Source: JBKDZR01 sp047971485
GTDB lineage: Bacteria; Pseudomonadota; Alphaproteobacteria; Rhodobacterales; Rhodobacteraceae
Reading direction: 5' to 3'
DNA length: 55,192 bases
Assembly: GCA_047971485.1 (NCBI GenBank)
Contig: JBKDZR010000038.1
Span: forward strand, 1-55,192
Under the pieces are notes generated by a model, which did not search any database, was not told where the DNA came from, and saw only the letters and a program-made list of their open reading frames with translations. The stretch's first letter is position 1; the number at the start of each line of letters is the position of its first letter. A program made the position numbers and the translations under genes. Positions 1 through 7,568 of the stretch are shown in pieces.

Positions 1-50
1 GGGGGGGCAGCCCTCGCGGAATCGGGGGAAGTATCGAACAGATCGGCCAT
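1..50 (-). CDS. Start of a gene running off the left edge, possibly rarA (partial)
   Basis: An ATG at position 50 on the minus strand opens a frame of 16 codons before the window ends; the peptide begins MADLFDTSPDSARAAP. From memory, the clamp-loader-like ATPase RarA (replication-associated recombination protein A) of Rhodobacteraceae often begins MADLFD, and rarA often lies downstream of rplQ in this family. The visible piece is far too short to show a P-loop or any domain, so the identity is an inference. It would be transcribed in the same direction as the ribosomal operon, beyond the rplQ terminator. Confidence 0.4.
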   Translation of the reverse strand, partial: MADLFDTSPDSARAAP

Positions 51-80
51 GGGCTCAGAGTATCGCGAATCGGGTAGCGT

Positions 81-113
81 GACAAAAATGAACCCGACCA
101 TCAGGCCGGGTTC
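81..113 (-). terminator. Rho-independent terminator of the rplQ end of the operon
   Basis: On the minus strand the arms GAACCCG and CGGGTTC (113-107 and 96-90) form a 7-bp stem, followed by ATTTTTGTC. It lies 27 bp past the rplQ stop codon, as expected for the end of the ribosomal-protein operon. Confidence 0.8.
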
Positions 114-139
114 CCTCAATCCTGTCGCAAAGCCGGGAC

Positions 140-562
140 TCACGCCTCTTCGGCGGCTTCCTCGGCTGCGACCCGGGCGCGATCACCGGCGCCCTTGGCG
201 TCAACATCGCGGTCGACGAATTCGATGATCGCCATCGGGGCCATGTCACCGTAACGGAAACCCGCCTTGATGATGCGGACATAGCCACCCTGACGATCCT
301 TGTAACGCGGGCCCAGCACCTCGAACAGTTTTGCCACATAGGCATCCTGCTTGAGTTGGCTGCCAGCCTGACGACGGGCGTGCAGATCACCGCGTTTGCC
401 CAGGGTAATCAGCTTTTCAACAATCGGGCGCAGTTCCTTGGCCTTGGGCAGGGTGGTCTTGATCTGCTCATGCTCGATCAGCGAGCCAGCCATGTTGGCG
501 AACAGCGCCTTGCGGTGTTCGTGGGTACGGTTAAGGCGACGATAGCCTCTTGCGTGACGCAT
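140..562 (-). CDS. rplQ: 50S ribosomal protein L17
   Basis: Structural protein of the large ribosomal subunit. The 140-residue product opens MRHARGYRRLNRTHEHRKA, the classic L17 start with its basic N-terminal arm, and ends with an acidic alanine-rich tail (AAEEAAEEA) typical of alphaproteobacterial L17. The ATG at 562 has AAGGA eight bases upstream. It is the last gene of the rplO-secY-adk-rpsM-rpsK-rpoA-rplQ operon, follows rpoA by 115 bp and is followed by a strong terminator hairpin. Identity is secure; nothing unusual was seen. Confidence 0.97.
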   Translation of the reverse strand: MRHARGYRRLNRTHEHRKALFANMAGSLIEHEQIKTTLPKAKELRPIVEKLITLGKRGDLHARRQAGSQLKQDAYVAKLFEVLGPRYKDRQGGYVRIIKAGFRYGDMAPMAIIEFVDRDVDAKGAGDRARVAAEEAAEEA

Positions 563-677
563 CTTTCAGGTCCTTCGTGTTTTGCTTTGTCCGGCCCCCG
601 TGCGTAGCAGGGGCTCTCCTTGGGGCGGAATTGCCCGGGTCGTGCGGTGGCGGCCCCAACCGGACCGCCGCCATGGA

Positions 678-1694
678 TCAGAAATGATCTTCGAATTTCT
701 TGGCCAGATCTTCGATATTGTCGGGCGGCCAATCCTCGACATCCATGCCCAGATGCAGGCCCAGACCCGAGAGAACTTCCTTGATCTCGTTCAGAGACTT
801 GCGCCCGAAGTTCGGGGTACGCAGCATCTCGGCCTCGGTTTTCTGGATCAGATCACCAATATAGACAATGTTGTCGTTCTTCAGGCAGTTGGCCGAACGC
901 ACGGACAGTTCCAGTTCATCAACCTTCTTCAGAAGCAGCGGGTTGAATTCCAGCCCGTCATCTTCCATTTCCGAGCGCGCGGGCTCGGGTTCGTCGAAGT
1001 TGACGAAGACCTGCAACTGATCCTGAAGGATGCGGGCGGCATAGGCCACAGCATCATCAGGGGTGACCGAACCGTCGGTTTCCAGTTTCAGGGTCAGCTT
1101 GTCATAGTCCAGAACCTGGCCCTCACGGGTGGGCTGAACATCGTAGCTGACCTTGCGCACCGGCGAATAGATGGCATCAATCGGGATCAGGCCGATGGGC
1201 GCATCCTCGGGGCGGTTGCGATCAGCGGCAACATAGCCCTTGCCGGTGTCCACCGTCAGTTCCATGCTCAGCTGCGCCCCGTCGTCGAGGTGACAGATCA
1301 CGTGATCGCGGTTCAGGATCTCGATCCCGGCGCTTTCCGTAATGTCACCGGCGGTCACCACGCCGGGCCCAGCCTTCTGCACCATCAGACGCTTGGGGCC
1401 TTCGGCATCCATGCGAATCGCCACGCCCTTGAGGTTCAGAACGATGTCCGTCACGTCTTCGCGCACGCCGGAAACGGACGAGAATTCGTGCAGCACGTTG
1501 TCGATCTGCACGCTGGTGATCGCAGCCCCCTGAAGGGAGGACATCAACACCCGGCGCAGGGCATTCCCCAAGGTCAGGCCAAAGCCACGCTCCAGCGGCT
1601 CGGCGACGACGGTTGCGGTCCGTGACGGATCCGCACCCGGCTTGACCTCAAGCTGGGTCGGTTTGATAAGTTCTTGCCAATTTCTTTGGATCAT
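678..1694 (-). CDS. rpoA: DNA-directed RNA polymerase alpha subunit
   Basis: Alpha subunit that nucleates RNA polymerase assembly and contacts UP elements and activators. The N-terminal assembly domain (about residues 1-230) carries the conserved ERGFGLTLGNALRRVLMSS stretch. The C-terminal domain (about 250-330) has the two-helix-hairpin DNA-binding region with TPNFGRKSLNEIKEVL. I chose the ATG at 1694 (338 residues, MIQRNWQELIKPTQLEV), which is the usual family start. GGAGG lies eight bases upstream, and an in-frame ATG 15 bases earlier sits on that ribosome-binding site. It lies between rpsK and rplQ, the normal alpha-operon order. Confidence 0.97.
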   Translation of the reverse strand: MIQRNWQELIKPTQLEVKPGADPSRTATVVAEPLERGFGLTLGNALRRVLMSSLQGAAITSVQIDNVLHEFSSVSGVREDVTDIVLNLKGVAIRMDAEGPKRLMVQKAGPGVVTAGDITESAGIEILNRDHVICHLDDGAQLSMELTVDTGKGYVAADRNRPEDAPIGLIPIDAIYSPVRKVSYDVQPTREGQVLDYDKLTLKLETDGSVTPDDAVAYAARILQDQLQVFVNFDEPEPARSEMEDDGLEFNPLLLKKVDELELSVRSANCLKNDNIVYIGDLIQKTEAEMLRTPNFGRKSLNEIKEVLSGLGLHLGMDVEDWPPDNIEDLAKKFEDHF

Positions 1695-1810
1695 GCCTGT
1701 CGCCTCCATGCTCGCCCCCGGCCCATGTCCAAAGCCGGCGACACCCGAGGTAAAAATGACAAATCCGGGCCGTGCCTGTTACAGCGCGGCCCGAATTTGG
1801 CGTATCTTGG

Positions 1811-2206
1811 TCAGACCCGGCGACGTTTCGGCGGGCGGCAACCGTTATGCGCGATCGGCGTCACGGCACGGATCGACGTGTTGTTGAAGCCGACGGCAGC
1901 CAGGGCGCGCAGCGCGCTTTCACGACCCGAACCAGGGCCCTGAACCTCGACTTCCAGCGTCTTCACGCCATGTTCCTGCGCCTTGCGACCAGCATCTTCA
2001 GCGGCCAGCTGGGCGGCGTAGGGTGTGGATTTCCGCGACCCTTTGAACCCCATGCTGCCGGCGGACGACCAGGAAATGGCGTTGCCTTGAACATCGGAGA
2101 TCAGGATCTTGGTGTTGTTGAACGAGCTGTTCACATGCGCCACACCAGCGGCGATGTTCTTGCGTTCCTTGCGGCGGGGTGCGCTGCGGCGGGTATCGCG
2201 TGCCAT
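1811..2206 (-). CDS. rpsK: 30S ribosomal protein S11
   Basis: Small-subunit platform protein that contacts the 3' end region of 16S rRNA. The 131-residue protein contains the family core HVNSSFNNTKILISDVQGN and the C-terminal signature ending in GCRPPKRRRV. The ATG at 2206 has GGGAGGG eight bases upstream, inside the 15-bp gap after rpsM. It is part of the ribosomal operon with rpsM upstream and rpoA downstream. Confidence 0.97.
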   Translation of the reverse strand: MARDTRRSAPRRKERKNIAAGVAHVNSSFNNTKILISDVQGNAISWSSAGSMGFKGSRKSTPYAAQLAAEDAGRKAQEHGVKTLEVEVQGPGSGRESALRALAAVGFNNTSIRAVTPIAHNGCRPPKRRRV

Positions 2207-2221
2207 TGGTTCTGCCCTCCC

Positions 2222-2590
2222 TTACTTCTTCTTGCCGGCGATCGGCTTGGCCGGGCCCTTGCGGGTACGGGCGTTGGTGTGGGTGCGCTGACCGCGCACG
2301 GGCAGGTTGCGACGATGGCGCAGACCACGATAGCAGCCCAGATCCATCAGGCGCTTGATGTTCATCTGAACATCGCGGCGCAGATCACCTTCCACCGTGT
2401 GATTGGCGTCGATATGTTCGCGGATGGCCAGAACCTCGGCATCGCTGAGTTCATTGACCCGGCGCGTCAGGTCGATCCCGACCGAAGTGCAGATCTCATT
2501 GGCAGCGGCAGACCCGATCCCATGGATATAGGTCAGGGCGATAGGGACCCGTTTATGGGTCGGGATGTTCACACCGGCAATACGTGCCAC
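2222..2590 (-). CDS. rpsM: 30S ribosomal protein S13
   Basis: Head protein of the 30S subunit that bridges to the 50S subunit. The 122-residue product starts (GTG)ARIAGVNIPTHKRVPIAL, contains the helix-two-turn-helix YIHGIGSAAANEIC, and ends in the basic tail GPAKPIAGKKK. The start is a GTG at 2590 with GGAAAG five bases upstream. An open frame extends a further 34 codons upstream but has no family similarity, so the GTG start is preferred and gives the normal S13 length. Its 231-bp leader holds a GC-rich hairpin. Confidence 0.95.
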   Translation of the reverse strand: MARIAGVNIPTHKRVPIALTYIHGIGSAAANEICTSVGIDLTRRVNELSDAEVLAIREHIDANHTVEGDLRRDVQMNIKRLMDLGCYRGLRHRRNLPVRGQRTHTNARTRKGPAKPIAGKKK

Positions 2591-2645
2591 GTGGCTTTCC
2601 TTTCGTTGCGGTTCCGTAGTTCCAGAACCTTTTTTCACAACATTA

Positions 2646-2666
2646 GCGGGCCGCTTCAGGGCCCGC
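2646..2666. other. GC-rich hairpin in the adk-rpsM intergenic gap
   Basis: GCGGGCC and GGCCCGC form a perfect 7-bp inverted repeat with a 7-base loop (GCTTCAG), 56 bp before the rpsM start codon and 156 bp after adk. Neither side has a T-run, so a full terminator is unlikely. It could be an attenuation, processing or r-protein autoregulation structure; this is inferred from position only. The rest of the 231-bp gap shows no gene. Confidence 0.5.
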
Positions 2667-2821
2667 CTCTGCCGATCTCCGGTGCCCGGCACAGCCCGAG
2701 GGCGGCAAGGCGCATTCGATTCTCTCGTGGAGAAGCTGTCAGCTAAAGCTTTTCCGATAGGCGGTCAAGAGGGCTTTAACGCGATGTCAAGCGCTTACCC
2801 ACCACAACCGGAAATTGCAGG

Positions 2822-3400
2822 TCAGCGATCCAGAATCGCGCTGATCTGGGCCGCCACCTCATCCATGGATTTCAGGCCATCCACCGTCTTGAGCCCGGTT
2901 TTGGCGTAGTAATAGCCCTGCAGCGGTGCCGTGCTTTTGTAATAAGCCCGCAGCCGGTCGGCGAAGACCTCGGGCGTGTCATCGGCGCGCACCGGCTGAC
3001 CGGCAGCCTGCGCCTCTTTGGCGCGGTTGACGATCCGGCCGACAAGCGCCTCATCGTCCACCACCAGCTCGATCACCGCATCCAGGGTATGGCCCGTGGA
3101 TTGCAGCAGATCGCCAAGCGCATCGGCCTGGGCCAGGGTACGCGGGAACCCGTCAAAGATGAACCCGGATCCACCGCCGGCCTCCAGCTTTTCGCGGATC
3201 AGGCCGATCACGATTTCATCGGTGACCAGCTCACCACGGGCCATGACATCGGCCACGCGCTTGCCCATCGCCGAACCCGAAGCCTTTGCTTCGCGCAGCA
3301 TGTCCCCGGTGGACAGCTGGATCATCCCACGCTCGTCAACCAGACGCTTCGCCTGGGTACCCTTGCCGGCCCCCGGCGGTCCCAAAAGAATAATGTTCAT
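2822..3400 (-). CDS. adk: Adenylate kinase (short form)
   Basis: Catalyses ATP + AMP = 2 ADP in the cytoplasm. The 192-residue protein starts MNIILLGPPGAGKGTQAKRL, with the P-loop GPPGAGKGT at residues 7-15. It has the AMP-binding STGDMLR and the DGFPRT motif near residue 85. The length and the lack of an extended zinc-finger LID mark it as the short-LID form. The ATG at 3400 overlaps the secY stop codon by four bases (ATGA), so translation is probably coupled to secY. The secY-adk-rpsM order is standard in alphaproteobacteria. Confidence 0.96.
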   Translation of the reverse strand: MNIILLGPPGAGKGTQAKRLVDERGMIQLSTGDMLREAKASGSAMGKRVADVMARGELVTDEIVIGLIREKLEAGGGSGFIFDGFPRTLAQADALGDLLQSTGHTLDAVIELVVDDEALVGRIVNRAKEAQAAGQPVRADDTPEVFADRLRAYYKSTAPLQGYYYAKTGLKTVDGLKSMDEVAAQISAILDR

Positions 3401-4770
3401 CGTCTGCCCCGACCTCCGCGTGCTGGCGTGCCGCTGCGCGAACGTTTCTTGCCGCGCAACTGGGATTTCTCGATCAGCCCTTCATATTGATGGGCCAAAA
3501 GATGGCTTTGGACCTGCTGGATCGTGTCCATGGTCACCGACACGACGATCAGCACCGAGGTCCCCCCGAAATAGAAGGGCACGGCCAGCTGGCTACGCAG
3601 GATCTCGGGCATCAGGCAAACCAGCGCCAGATAGCCTGCCCCGATCACCAGCACCCGGTTCACCACGTATTCAAGGTATTCCGAGGTCCGCTTGCCCGGC
3701 CGGATCCCCGGCACGAAGCCATTCTGGTTCTTCAAGTTATCAGCCACGTCATCGGTCTTGAACGACACGTTATGGGTGTAGAAATAGGTGAAGAACACGA
3801 TCATCGCCGTGAAGAACAGCAGATAGAGCGGCTGACCCGGCCCGAAATAGGCCAGAACCGTGGACAGGACCGGCCCGGTCTGATTGCCAGAGAAGGTCGC
3901 CAGCGTCGCCGGCAGAAGCAACAGGGATGAGGCAAAGATTGCCGGGATCACACCCGCCGGGTTCACCTTGATCGGCAGGTGGCTGGAACCACCGTCATAG
4001 ACCTTCATCCCCACCTGCCGGCGTGGATACTGGATGTGGATCTTGCGCAAGGCGCGTTCCATGAACACGACGAAGGCGATCACCAGCACGACCATGACGA
4101 TCACGCCCACGATCACCGCCGGGCTGACCGCACCGGACCGGCCCGAGGCAAAGAACTGGGCCAGGGCGGCAGGAACCTCGGCGATGATGCCGACGAAGAT
4201 GATCAGCGAAATCCCGTTGCCGATACCCCTGGCTGTGATCTGTTCGCCAAGCCACATCAGGAACATCGTCCCGCCCACCAGGGTGATCAGGCAAGCCACG
4301 CGGAAGAACCAGCCGGGATCCGTGACCAGCCCACCGGATTCCAGACTGACCGCCAGACCATAGGCTTGCACGGTCGCCAGCAGAACGGTGCCGTAGCGGG
4401 TGTACTGGTTCAGCTTTTTGCGGCCAGCCTCGCCTTCCTTCTTCAGCCGCTCCAGCGGCGACCACATGGCGGCCAGCAACTGAACGATGATCGACGCCGA
4501 AATATAGGGCATGATTCCCAGCGCGAAGATCCCCATCCGGGAAATCGCGCCACCGGTGAACATGTTCAGGATCCCGCCAATCCCGGTGGCGGCCTGTTCC
4601 ATGAACGCGCGCAATTCGCCACCATCAATGCCGGGCACCGGGATATAGGTGCCGAGACGATAAACGACGAGAAGCCCGATGGTGAACAGGATCCGCTGTC
4701 TCAGCTCGGTCGCCTTGCCGAAGGCGCCCCAGCTCAGATTGGCGGCCATTTGTTCCGCGGCTGATGCCAT
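3397..4770 (-). CDS. secY: Protein translocase subunit SecY
   Basis: Central channel of the SecYEG inner-membrane translocon. The 457-residue protein has ten predicted membrane helices. The plug/TM1 region contains YRLGTYIPVPGIDG near the N-terminus; the cytoplasmic loops and the basic C-terminal tail (GKKRSRSGTPARGGRGRR) are also visible. I use the ATG at 4770 (MASAAEQMAANLSWG), with GAGG seven bases upstream. An in-frame ATG two codons earlier lies too close to that site, and another seven codons earlier matches nothing in the family. It follows rplO by 104 bp and overlaps adk by four bases. Confidence 0.96.
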   Translation of the reverse strand: MASAAEQMAANLSWGAFGKATELRQRILFTIGLLVVYRLGTYIPVPGIDGGELRAFMEQAATGIGGILNMFTGGAISRMGIFALGIMPYISASIIVQLLAAMWSPLERLKKEGEAGRKKLNQYTRYGTVLLATVQAYGLAVSLESGGLVTDPGWFFRVACLITLVGGTMFLMWLGEQITARGIGNGISLIIFVGIIAEVPAALAQFFASGRSGAVSPAVIVGVIVMVVLVIAFVVFMERALRKIHIQYPRRQVGMKVYDGGSSHLPIKVNPAGVIPAIFASSLLLLPATLATFSGNQTGPVLSTVLAYFGPGQPLYLLFFTAMIVFFTYFYTHNVSFKTDDVADNLKNQNGFVPGIRPGKRTSEYLEYVVNRVLVIGAGYLALVCLMPEILRSQLAVPFYFGGTSVLIVVSVTMDTIQQVQSHLLAHQYEGLIEKSQLRGKKRSRSGTPARGGRGRR

Positions 4771-4874
4771 ATGCATGCCTCTTTCGTACAAGCGCCGCCG
4801 AACCGGCTGATCCGGTCGGCGGCGCGGAAAACCTGAGGGCCGATGTAAGCGGCTTCAGCGCCGCTCACAACCAG

Positions 4875-5351
4875 TTACTCGGCCGCAGCCGCCGCGTTGG
4901 TCACGGTCAGCGAACCGCCGGCCTTTGCCACGGCCTCGACCGCCGCGCGCGAGGCGCCGGTGACGGTCAGGGTGACGGCACCCGCCAGTTCGCCCTTGGC
5001 CAGGATCCGCACGCCATCCAGCTTGCGGCGAATGACACCGGCGTTCAGCAGCGTATCCTCGTCGATGGGCGCCGAGGCGTCCAGCTTGCCGGCCTCAATG
5101 AAGGCCTGGATGTTCGACAGGTTGACCACGGCGAATTTCTTGCGGTTCGGCTTGCTGAAGCCCCGCTTGGGCAGCCGTTGGTAGAGCGGCATCTGGCCGC
5201 CCTCATAGGCGTTGATCGCCACACCCGAGCGCGATTTCTGGCCCTTGATCCCACGGCCGGCGGTTTTACCCTTGCCCGAGCCGGGACCGCGCCCAACGCG
5301 CATGCGTTTTTTCGTGGCGCCGGGATTGTCGCGCAGTTCGTTCAGTTTCAT
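4875..5351 (-). CDS. rplO: 50S ribosomal protein L15
   Basis: Late-assembly protein of the large subunit. The 158-residue product has the L15 glycine/lysine-rich N-terminal region (RVGRGPGSGKGKTAGRGIKG), the YEGGQMPLYQRLPKRGF core and an alanine-rich tail. The ATG at 5351 has GGAG seven bases upstream. It is the first gene of this operon block. The usual partners rpsE and rpmD are not upstream; a 490-bp non-coding stretch with its own promoter and an sRNA gene is there instead. Confidence 0.96.
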   Translation of the reverse strand: MKLNELRDNPGATKKRMRVGRGPGSGKGKTAGRGIKGQKSRSGVAINAYEGGQMPLYQRLPKRGFSKPNRKKFAVVNLSNIQAFIEAGKLDASAPIDEDTLLNAGVIRRKLDGVRILAKGELAGAVTLTVTGASRAAVEAVAKAGGSLTVTNAAAAAE

Positions 5352-5452
5352 GTCGCTTCTCCTACCGGAATTGGCCCCCAGCGACGGATGGGCCAAACAC
5401 GGCGTTTCTTGATGTTGATCTTTTGACAGCGGCCACAACCGGCCACCGCGGG

Positions 5453-5481
5453 CGTATACGGGCAACGGCGCCATCAATCAA
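5453..5481 (-). promoter_or_regulatory. Predicted sigma-70 promoter of the rplO-secY-adk-rpsM-rpsK-rpoA-rplQ operon
   Basis: On the minus strand TTGATT (5481-5476) and TATACG (5458-5453) are separated by exactly 17 bases. Transcription would begin near 5446 and give a leader of about 95 bases before rplO. This is a good match to the housekeeping consensus in an otherwise gene-free stretch and would make rplO the operon head. Confidence 0.6.
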
Positions 5482-5548
5482 GACCACGCAGCCACATGGC
5501 CCGGGGCCACCGGAGCATGCCATCTGGCCAAACCCATTCCTGTCACTG

Positions 5549-5632
5549 AAAAGAAAAGCGGCGGCACCGGGGAGGAGGATCGGTGCCGCCGTATCAATCA
5601 AAGCACCCAGGGAGGAGGAGGGGTGCCTTGGT
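5549..5632 (-). ncRNA. Cuckoo/CcsR-type small RNA with two CCTCCTCCC stem-loops
   Basis: Read on the minus strand, stem-loop 1 pairs AAGGCACCC (5629-5621) with GGGTGCTTT (5608-5600), nine pairs with one G-U, around the loop CTCCTCCTCCCT. A nine-base linker GATTGATAC follows. Stem-loop 2 pairs GGCGGCACCG (5590-5581) with CGGTGCCGCC (5569-5560), ten perfect pairs, around ATCCTCCTCCC. Then comes GCTTTTCTTTTC, so stem-loop 2 doubles as a terminator. Two hairpins each presenting CCTCCTCCC (anti-Shine-Dalgarno-like) are the definition of the cuckoo RNA family, known in Rhodobacter as the CcsR stress sRNAs. Those usually follow a small DUF1127 gene; I found no such ORF here, but a promoter-like element lies directly upstream. 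Target binding to GGAGG-containing mRNAs is an inference. Confidence 0.85.
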
Positions 5633-5637
5633 ATCCA

Positions 5638-5665
5638 ATATGGAACTTGTGCTGCGCCTGCACAA
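5638..5665 (-). promoter_or_regulatory. Predicted promoter of the cuckoo-type sRNA
   Basis: On the minus strand TTGTGC (5665-5660) is followed after 16 bases by CCATAT (5643-5638). The start point would fall near 5631, just before the first stem. The CCATAT -10 resembles heat-shock-sigma (RpoH-type) promoters used by CcsR-like sRNAs in Rhodobacter, so stress induction is plausible but inferred. The remaining sequence up to uspA (5666-5843) shows no gene. Confidence 0.5.
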
Positions 5666-5843
5666 TAGCCGTGACCGAAAAGCTGCCATGCGCCCAGCGG
5701 GACGCTTCTCGGGGCTAGGGGCACCCGAACCGGATCGCCCCGGGATCCAGCCCGACCGATCATGTCGCATATCCCGTTGACGCGAAACAGTTGCCACTCT
5801 GCGATGCACAGGCCACACTTGGCCGGAAGTTGGGAGATCCGTG

Positions 5844-6299
5844 ATGCGCAAGTTCCTCGTCGTGCTCGACGACAGCCGAGAATGCCTGAATGCCATACGC
5901 TTTGCCGCCATGCGCGCGGCGCGCACCGGCGGCGGGGTTGAAATCCTCGCGATCATCCCGCCCGAGGACTTCAACCACTGGATCGGGGTCGCCGACATCA
6001 TGCGCGAAGAGGCCCGCGAACGCATCCAGGCCCATTACGAAGTCTTCGCCAAGTGGATGCGCGACCGCCAGAACATCGAGCCCGAACTGGTGATTCGCGA
6101 AGGTGAGGGCTTTGCCGAACTGCTGGCCCAGATCCAGGACGACCCCGAGATCGGCATCGTTGTTCTGGGTGCCGGCACCGACAAGAAAGGGCCCGGACCC
6201 CTGGTCACACAGATGATGAAAGCCTCCGGTGATCTGCCCGTGCCCTTCACTATTGTCCCCGGCAGCCTGTCCAAGGAACGGCTTGAGGCACTGGTCTGA
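5844..6299 (+). CDS. UspA-family universal stress protein
   Basis: Single-domain Usp protein of 151 residues. It starts MRKFLVVLDDSRECLNAIRFA, with the typical beta strand and an early aspartate. It ends with the nucleotide-binding loop region GIVVLGAGTDKKGPGP and PVPFTIVPG, similar to the ATP-binding G-2X-G-9X-G(S/T) type. I chose the ATG at 5844, seven bases after GGAG; a GTG three bases upstream also fits. It is transcribed away from the sRNA and ribosomal operon and precedes nfu by 80 bp. The exact physiological role of a single Usp cannot be read from sequence. Confidence 0.9.
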   Translation: MRKFLVVLDDSRECLNAIRFAAMRAARTGGGVEILAIIPPEDFNHWIGVADIMREEARERIQAHYEVFAKWMRDRQNIEPELVIREGEGFAELLAQIQDDPEIGIVVLGAGTDKKGPGPLVTQMMKASGDLPVPFTIVPGSLSKERLEALV

Positions 6300-6379
6300 G
6301 CCCATCTTAGAACCATTCCAAATCTTGACAGCCGCGCCCCGGGCCCTCATATCCAAGGCAAACCGTTAGGGGGCCCGCG

Positions 6380-6940
6380 ATGTTCATCCAAACTGAATCC
6401 ACGCCGAATCCGGCAACGCTGAAATTCCTGCCCGGCCAGGCGGTTCTGGGCACCGGCACAGCCGATTTCCCCAGCGCCGACACAGCCGGGAAATCCCCCC
6501 TTGCCCATCGCATCTTCGCTGTCGGCGGGATTACCGGCGTGTTTCTGGGCAGCGATTTCATCACCGTGACCAAGGCGGAAGACACCGACTGGGACCATGT
6601 GAAACCCGCCATTCTGGGGGCGATCATGGAACATTACCAGTCCGGCACCCCGGCCATCGAAGGCGAAGCCGAAAGCGCCGGCCATGCCGATCATGACGGA
6701 CCCGATGCGGCGATCGTCGGCCAGATCAAAGACCTGCTGGACACCCGCGTGCGCCCGGCCGTGGCCCAGGATGGCGGCGACATCACCTTTCACGGGTTTG
6801 ATCGAGGGATCGTCTATCTGCACATGCAGGGCGCCTGTGCAGGTTGTCCGTCCTCGACCCTGACGCTGAAGATGGGCATCGAAAACCTGCTGCGCCACTA
6901 TATCCCCGAGGTGGTCGAGGTACGCCCGGTTTCCGTCTGA
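6380..6940 (+). CDS. NifU-like Fe-S cluster carrier (Nfu/NfuA type)
   Basis: 186-residue Nfu protein that delivers [4Fe-4S] clusters to apo-proteins. The N-terminal Nfu_N domain (about 1-90) starts MFIQTESTPNPATLKFLPG, a signature of the mitochondrial/alphaproteobacterial Nfu1 group. The C-terminal NifU domain (about 105-186) carries the cluster-binding CAGC at Cys153 and Cys156 (GACAGCPSSTLTLK). The ATG at 6380 begins a clear family N-terminus. tsaB starts four bases after the stop codon, so these genes are probably cotranscribed. The downstream MoaA is itself an Fe-S enzyme, a possible client by inference. Confidence 0.94.
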   Translation: MFIQTESTPNPATLKFLPGQAVLGTGTADFPSADTAGKSPLAHRIFAVGGITGVFLGSDFITVTKAEDTDWDHVKPAILGAIMEHYQSGTPAIEGEAESAGHADHDGPDAAIVGQIKDLLDTRVRPAVAQDGGDITFHGFDRGIVYLHMQGACAGCPSSTLTLKMGIENLLRHYIPEVVEVRPVSV

Positions 6941-6944
6941 ACAC

Positions 6945-7568
6945 ATGACCGGCACGACCCTTCTGGCCTTTGACACATCGGCGGCGCATTGTTCGGCTGC
7001 CGTGCTGCGCGGGGATCGGCTGTTGGCCAGCCGCACCGAGGCCATGTCCCGGGGGCAAGCGGAACGGTTGATCAGCCTTCTGGACGAGGTCCTGGCCGAA
7101 GGCGACATCCCCTGGGAGGGACTGGATGGCCTTGGCGTCGGCATCGGGCCCGGCAACTTCACCGGCATCCGCATCGCCGTGGCCGCCGCGCGCGGCCTTG
7201 CCTTGGCATTGAACCGTCCGGCCATCGGCATCAGCGGGCTTGAGGCGGCCGCCTTCGCACTGCCCCGTCCGATCACCGCCGTGCTGCCCGCCCCGCGCGG
7301 CCGCGCCTATGTCCAACGCTTCGGCCCGGACAGCCCGCCCACCCTGGTCGACAGCCTGCCCCCCGGGGAGACCCCGTTGACCGGCCCCGGTGCGGCGGCA
7401 CTGGCCGGCACGCGCCCAGTTGTCCCCCAACCGGTTCCTCTGACCGAGGCGATCGCCCGGATCGCGGTCCGCCAGCTGGGTACCCCCCACCCCCGGCCCG
7501 CGCCGCTCTACTTGCGCCCGGCCGATGCCGCACCCGCACGCGACGCCCCCCCGGTGATCCTGTCGTGA
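6945..7568 (+). CDS. tsaB: tRNA threonylcarbamoyladenosine biosynthesis protein TsaB
   Basis: Non-catalytic partner of TsaD in making t6A37 on ANN-decoding tRNAs. The 207-residue ASKHA-fold protein starts with LLAFDTSAAHCSAAVL, has SRGQAERL near residue 44, and the characteristic GLGVGIGPGNFTGIRIAVAA near residue 70. The C-terminal part is shorter and proline-rich, as in many alphaproteobacteria. It starts four bases after nfu and its stop codon overlaps the GTG start of rimI (GTGA), a common tsaB-rimI arrangement. Confidence 0.93.
   Translation: MTGTTLLAFDTSAAHCSAAVLRGDRLLASRTEAMSRGQAERLISLLDEVLAEGDIPWEGLDGLGVGIGPGNFTGIRIAVAAARGLALALNRPAIGISGLEAAAFALPRPITAVLPAPRGRAYVQRFGPDSPPTLVDSLPPGETPLTGPGAAALAGTRPVVPQPVPLTEAIARIAVRQLGTPHPRPAPLYLRPADAAPARDAPPVILS

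Noticed and set aside
5666..5840. A DUF1127 host gene upstream of the cuckoo RNA
   Set aside because: No minus-strand frame shows the short basic DUF1127 pattern; a frame running through this stretch overlaps uspA antisense and lacks family features.
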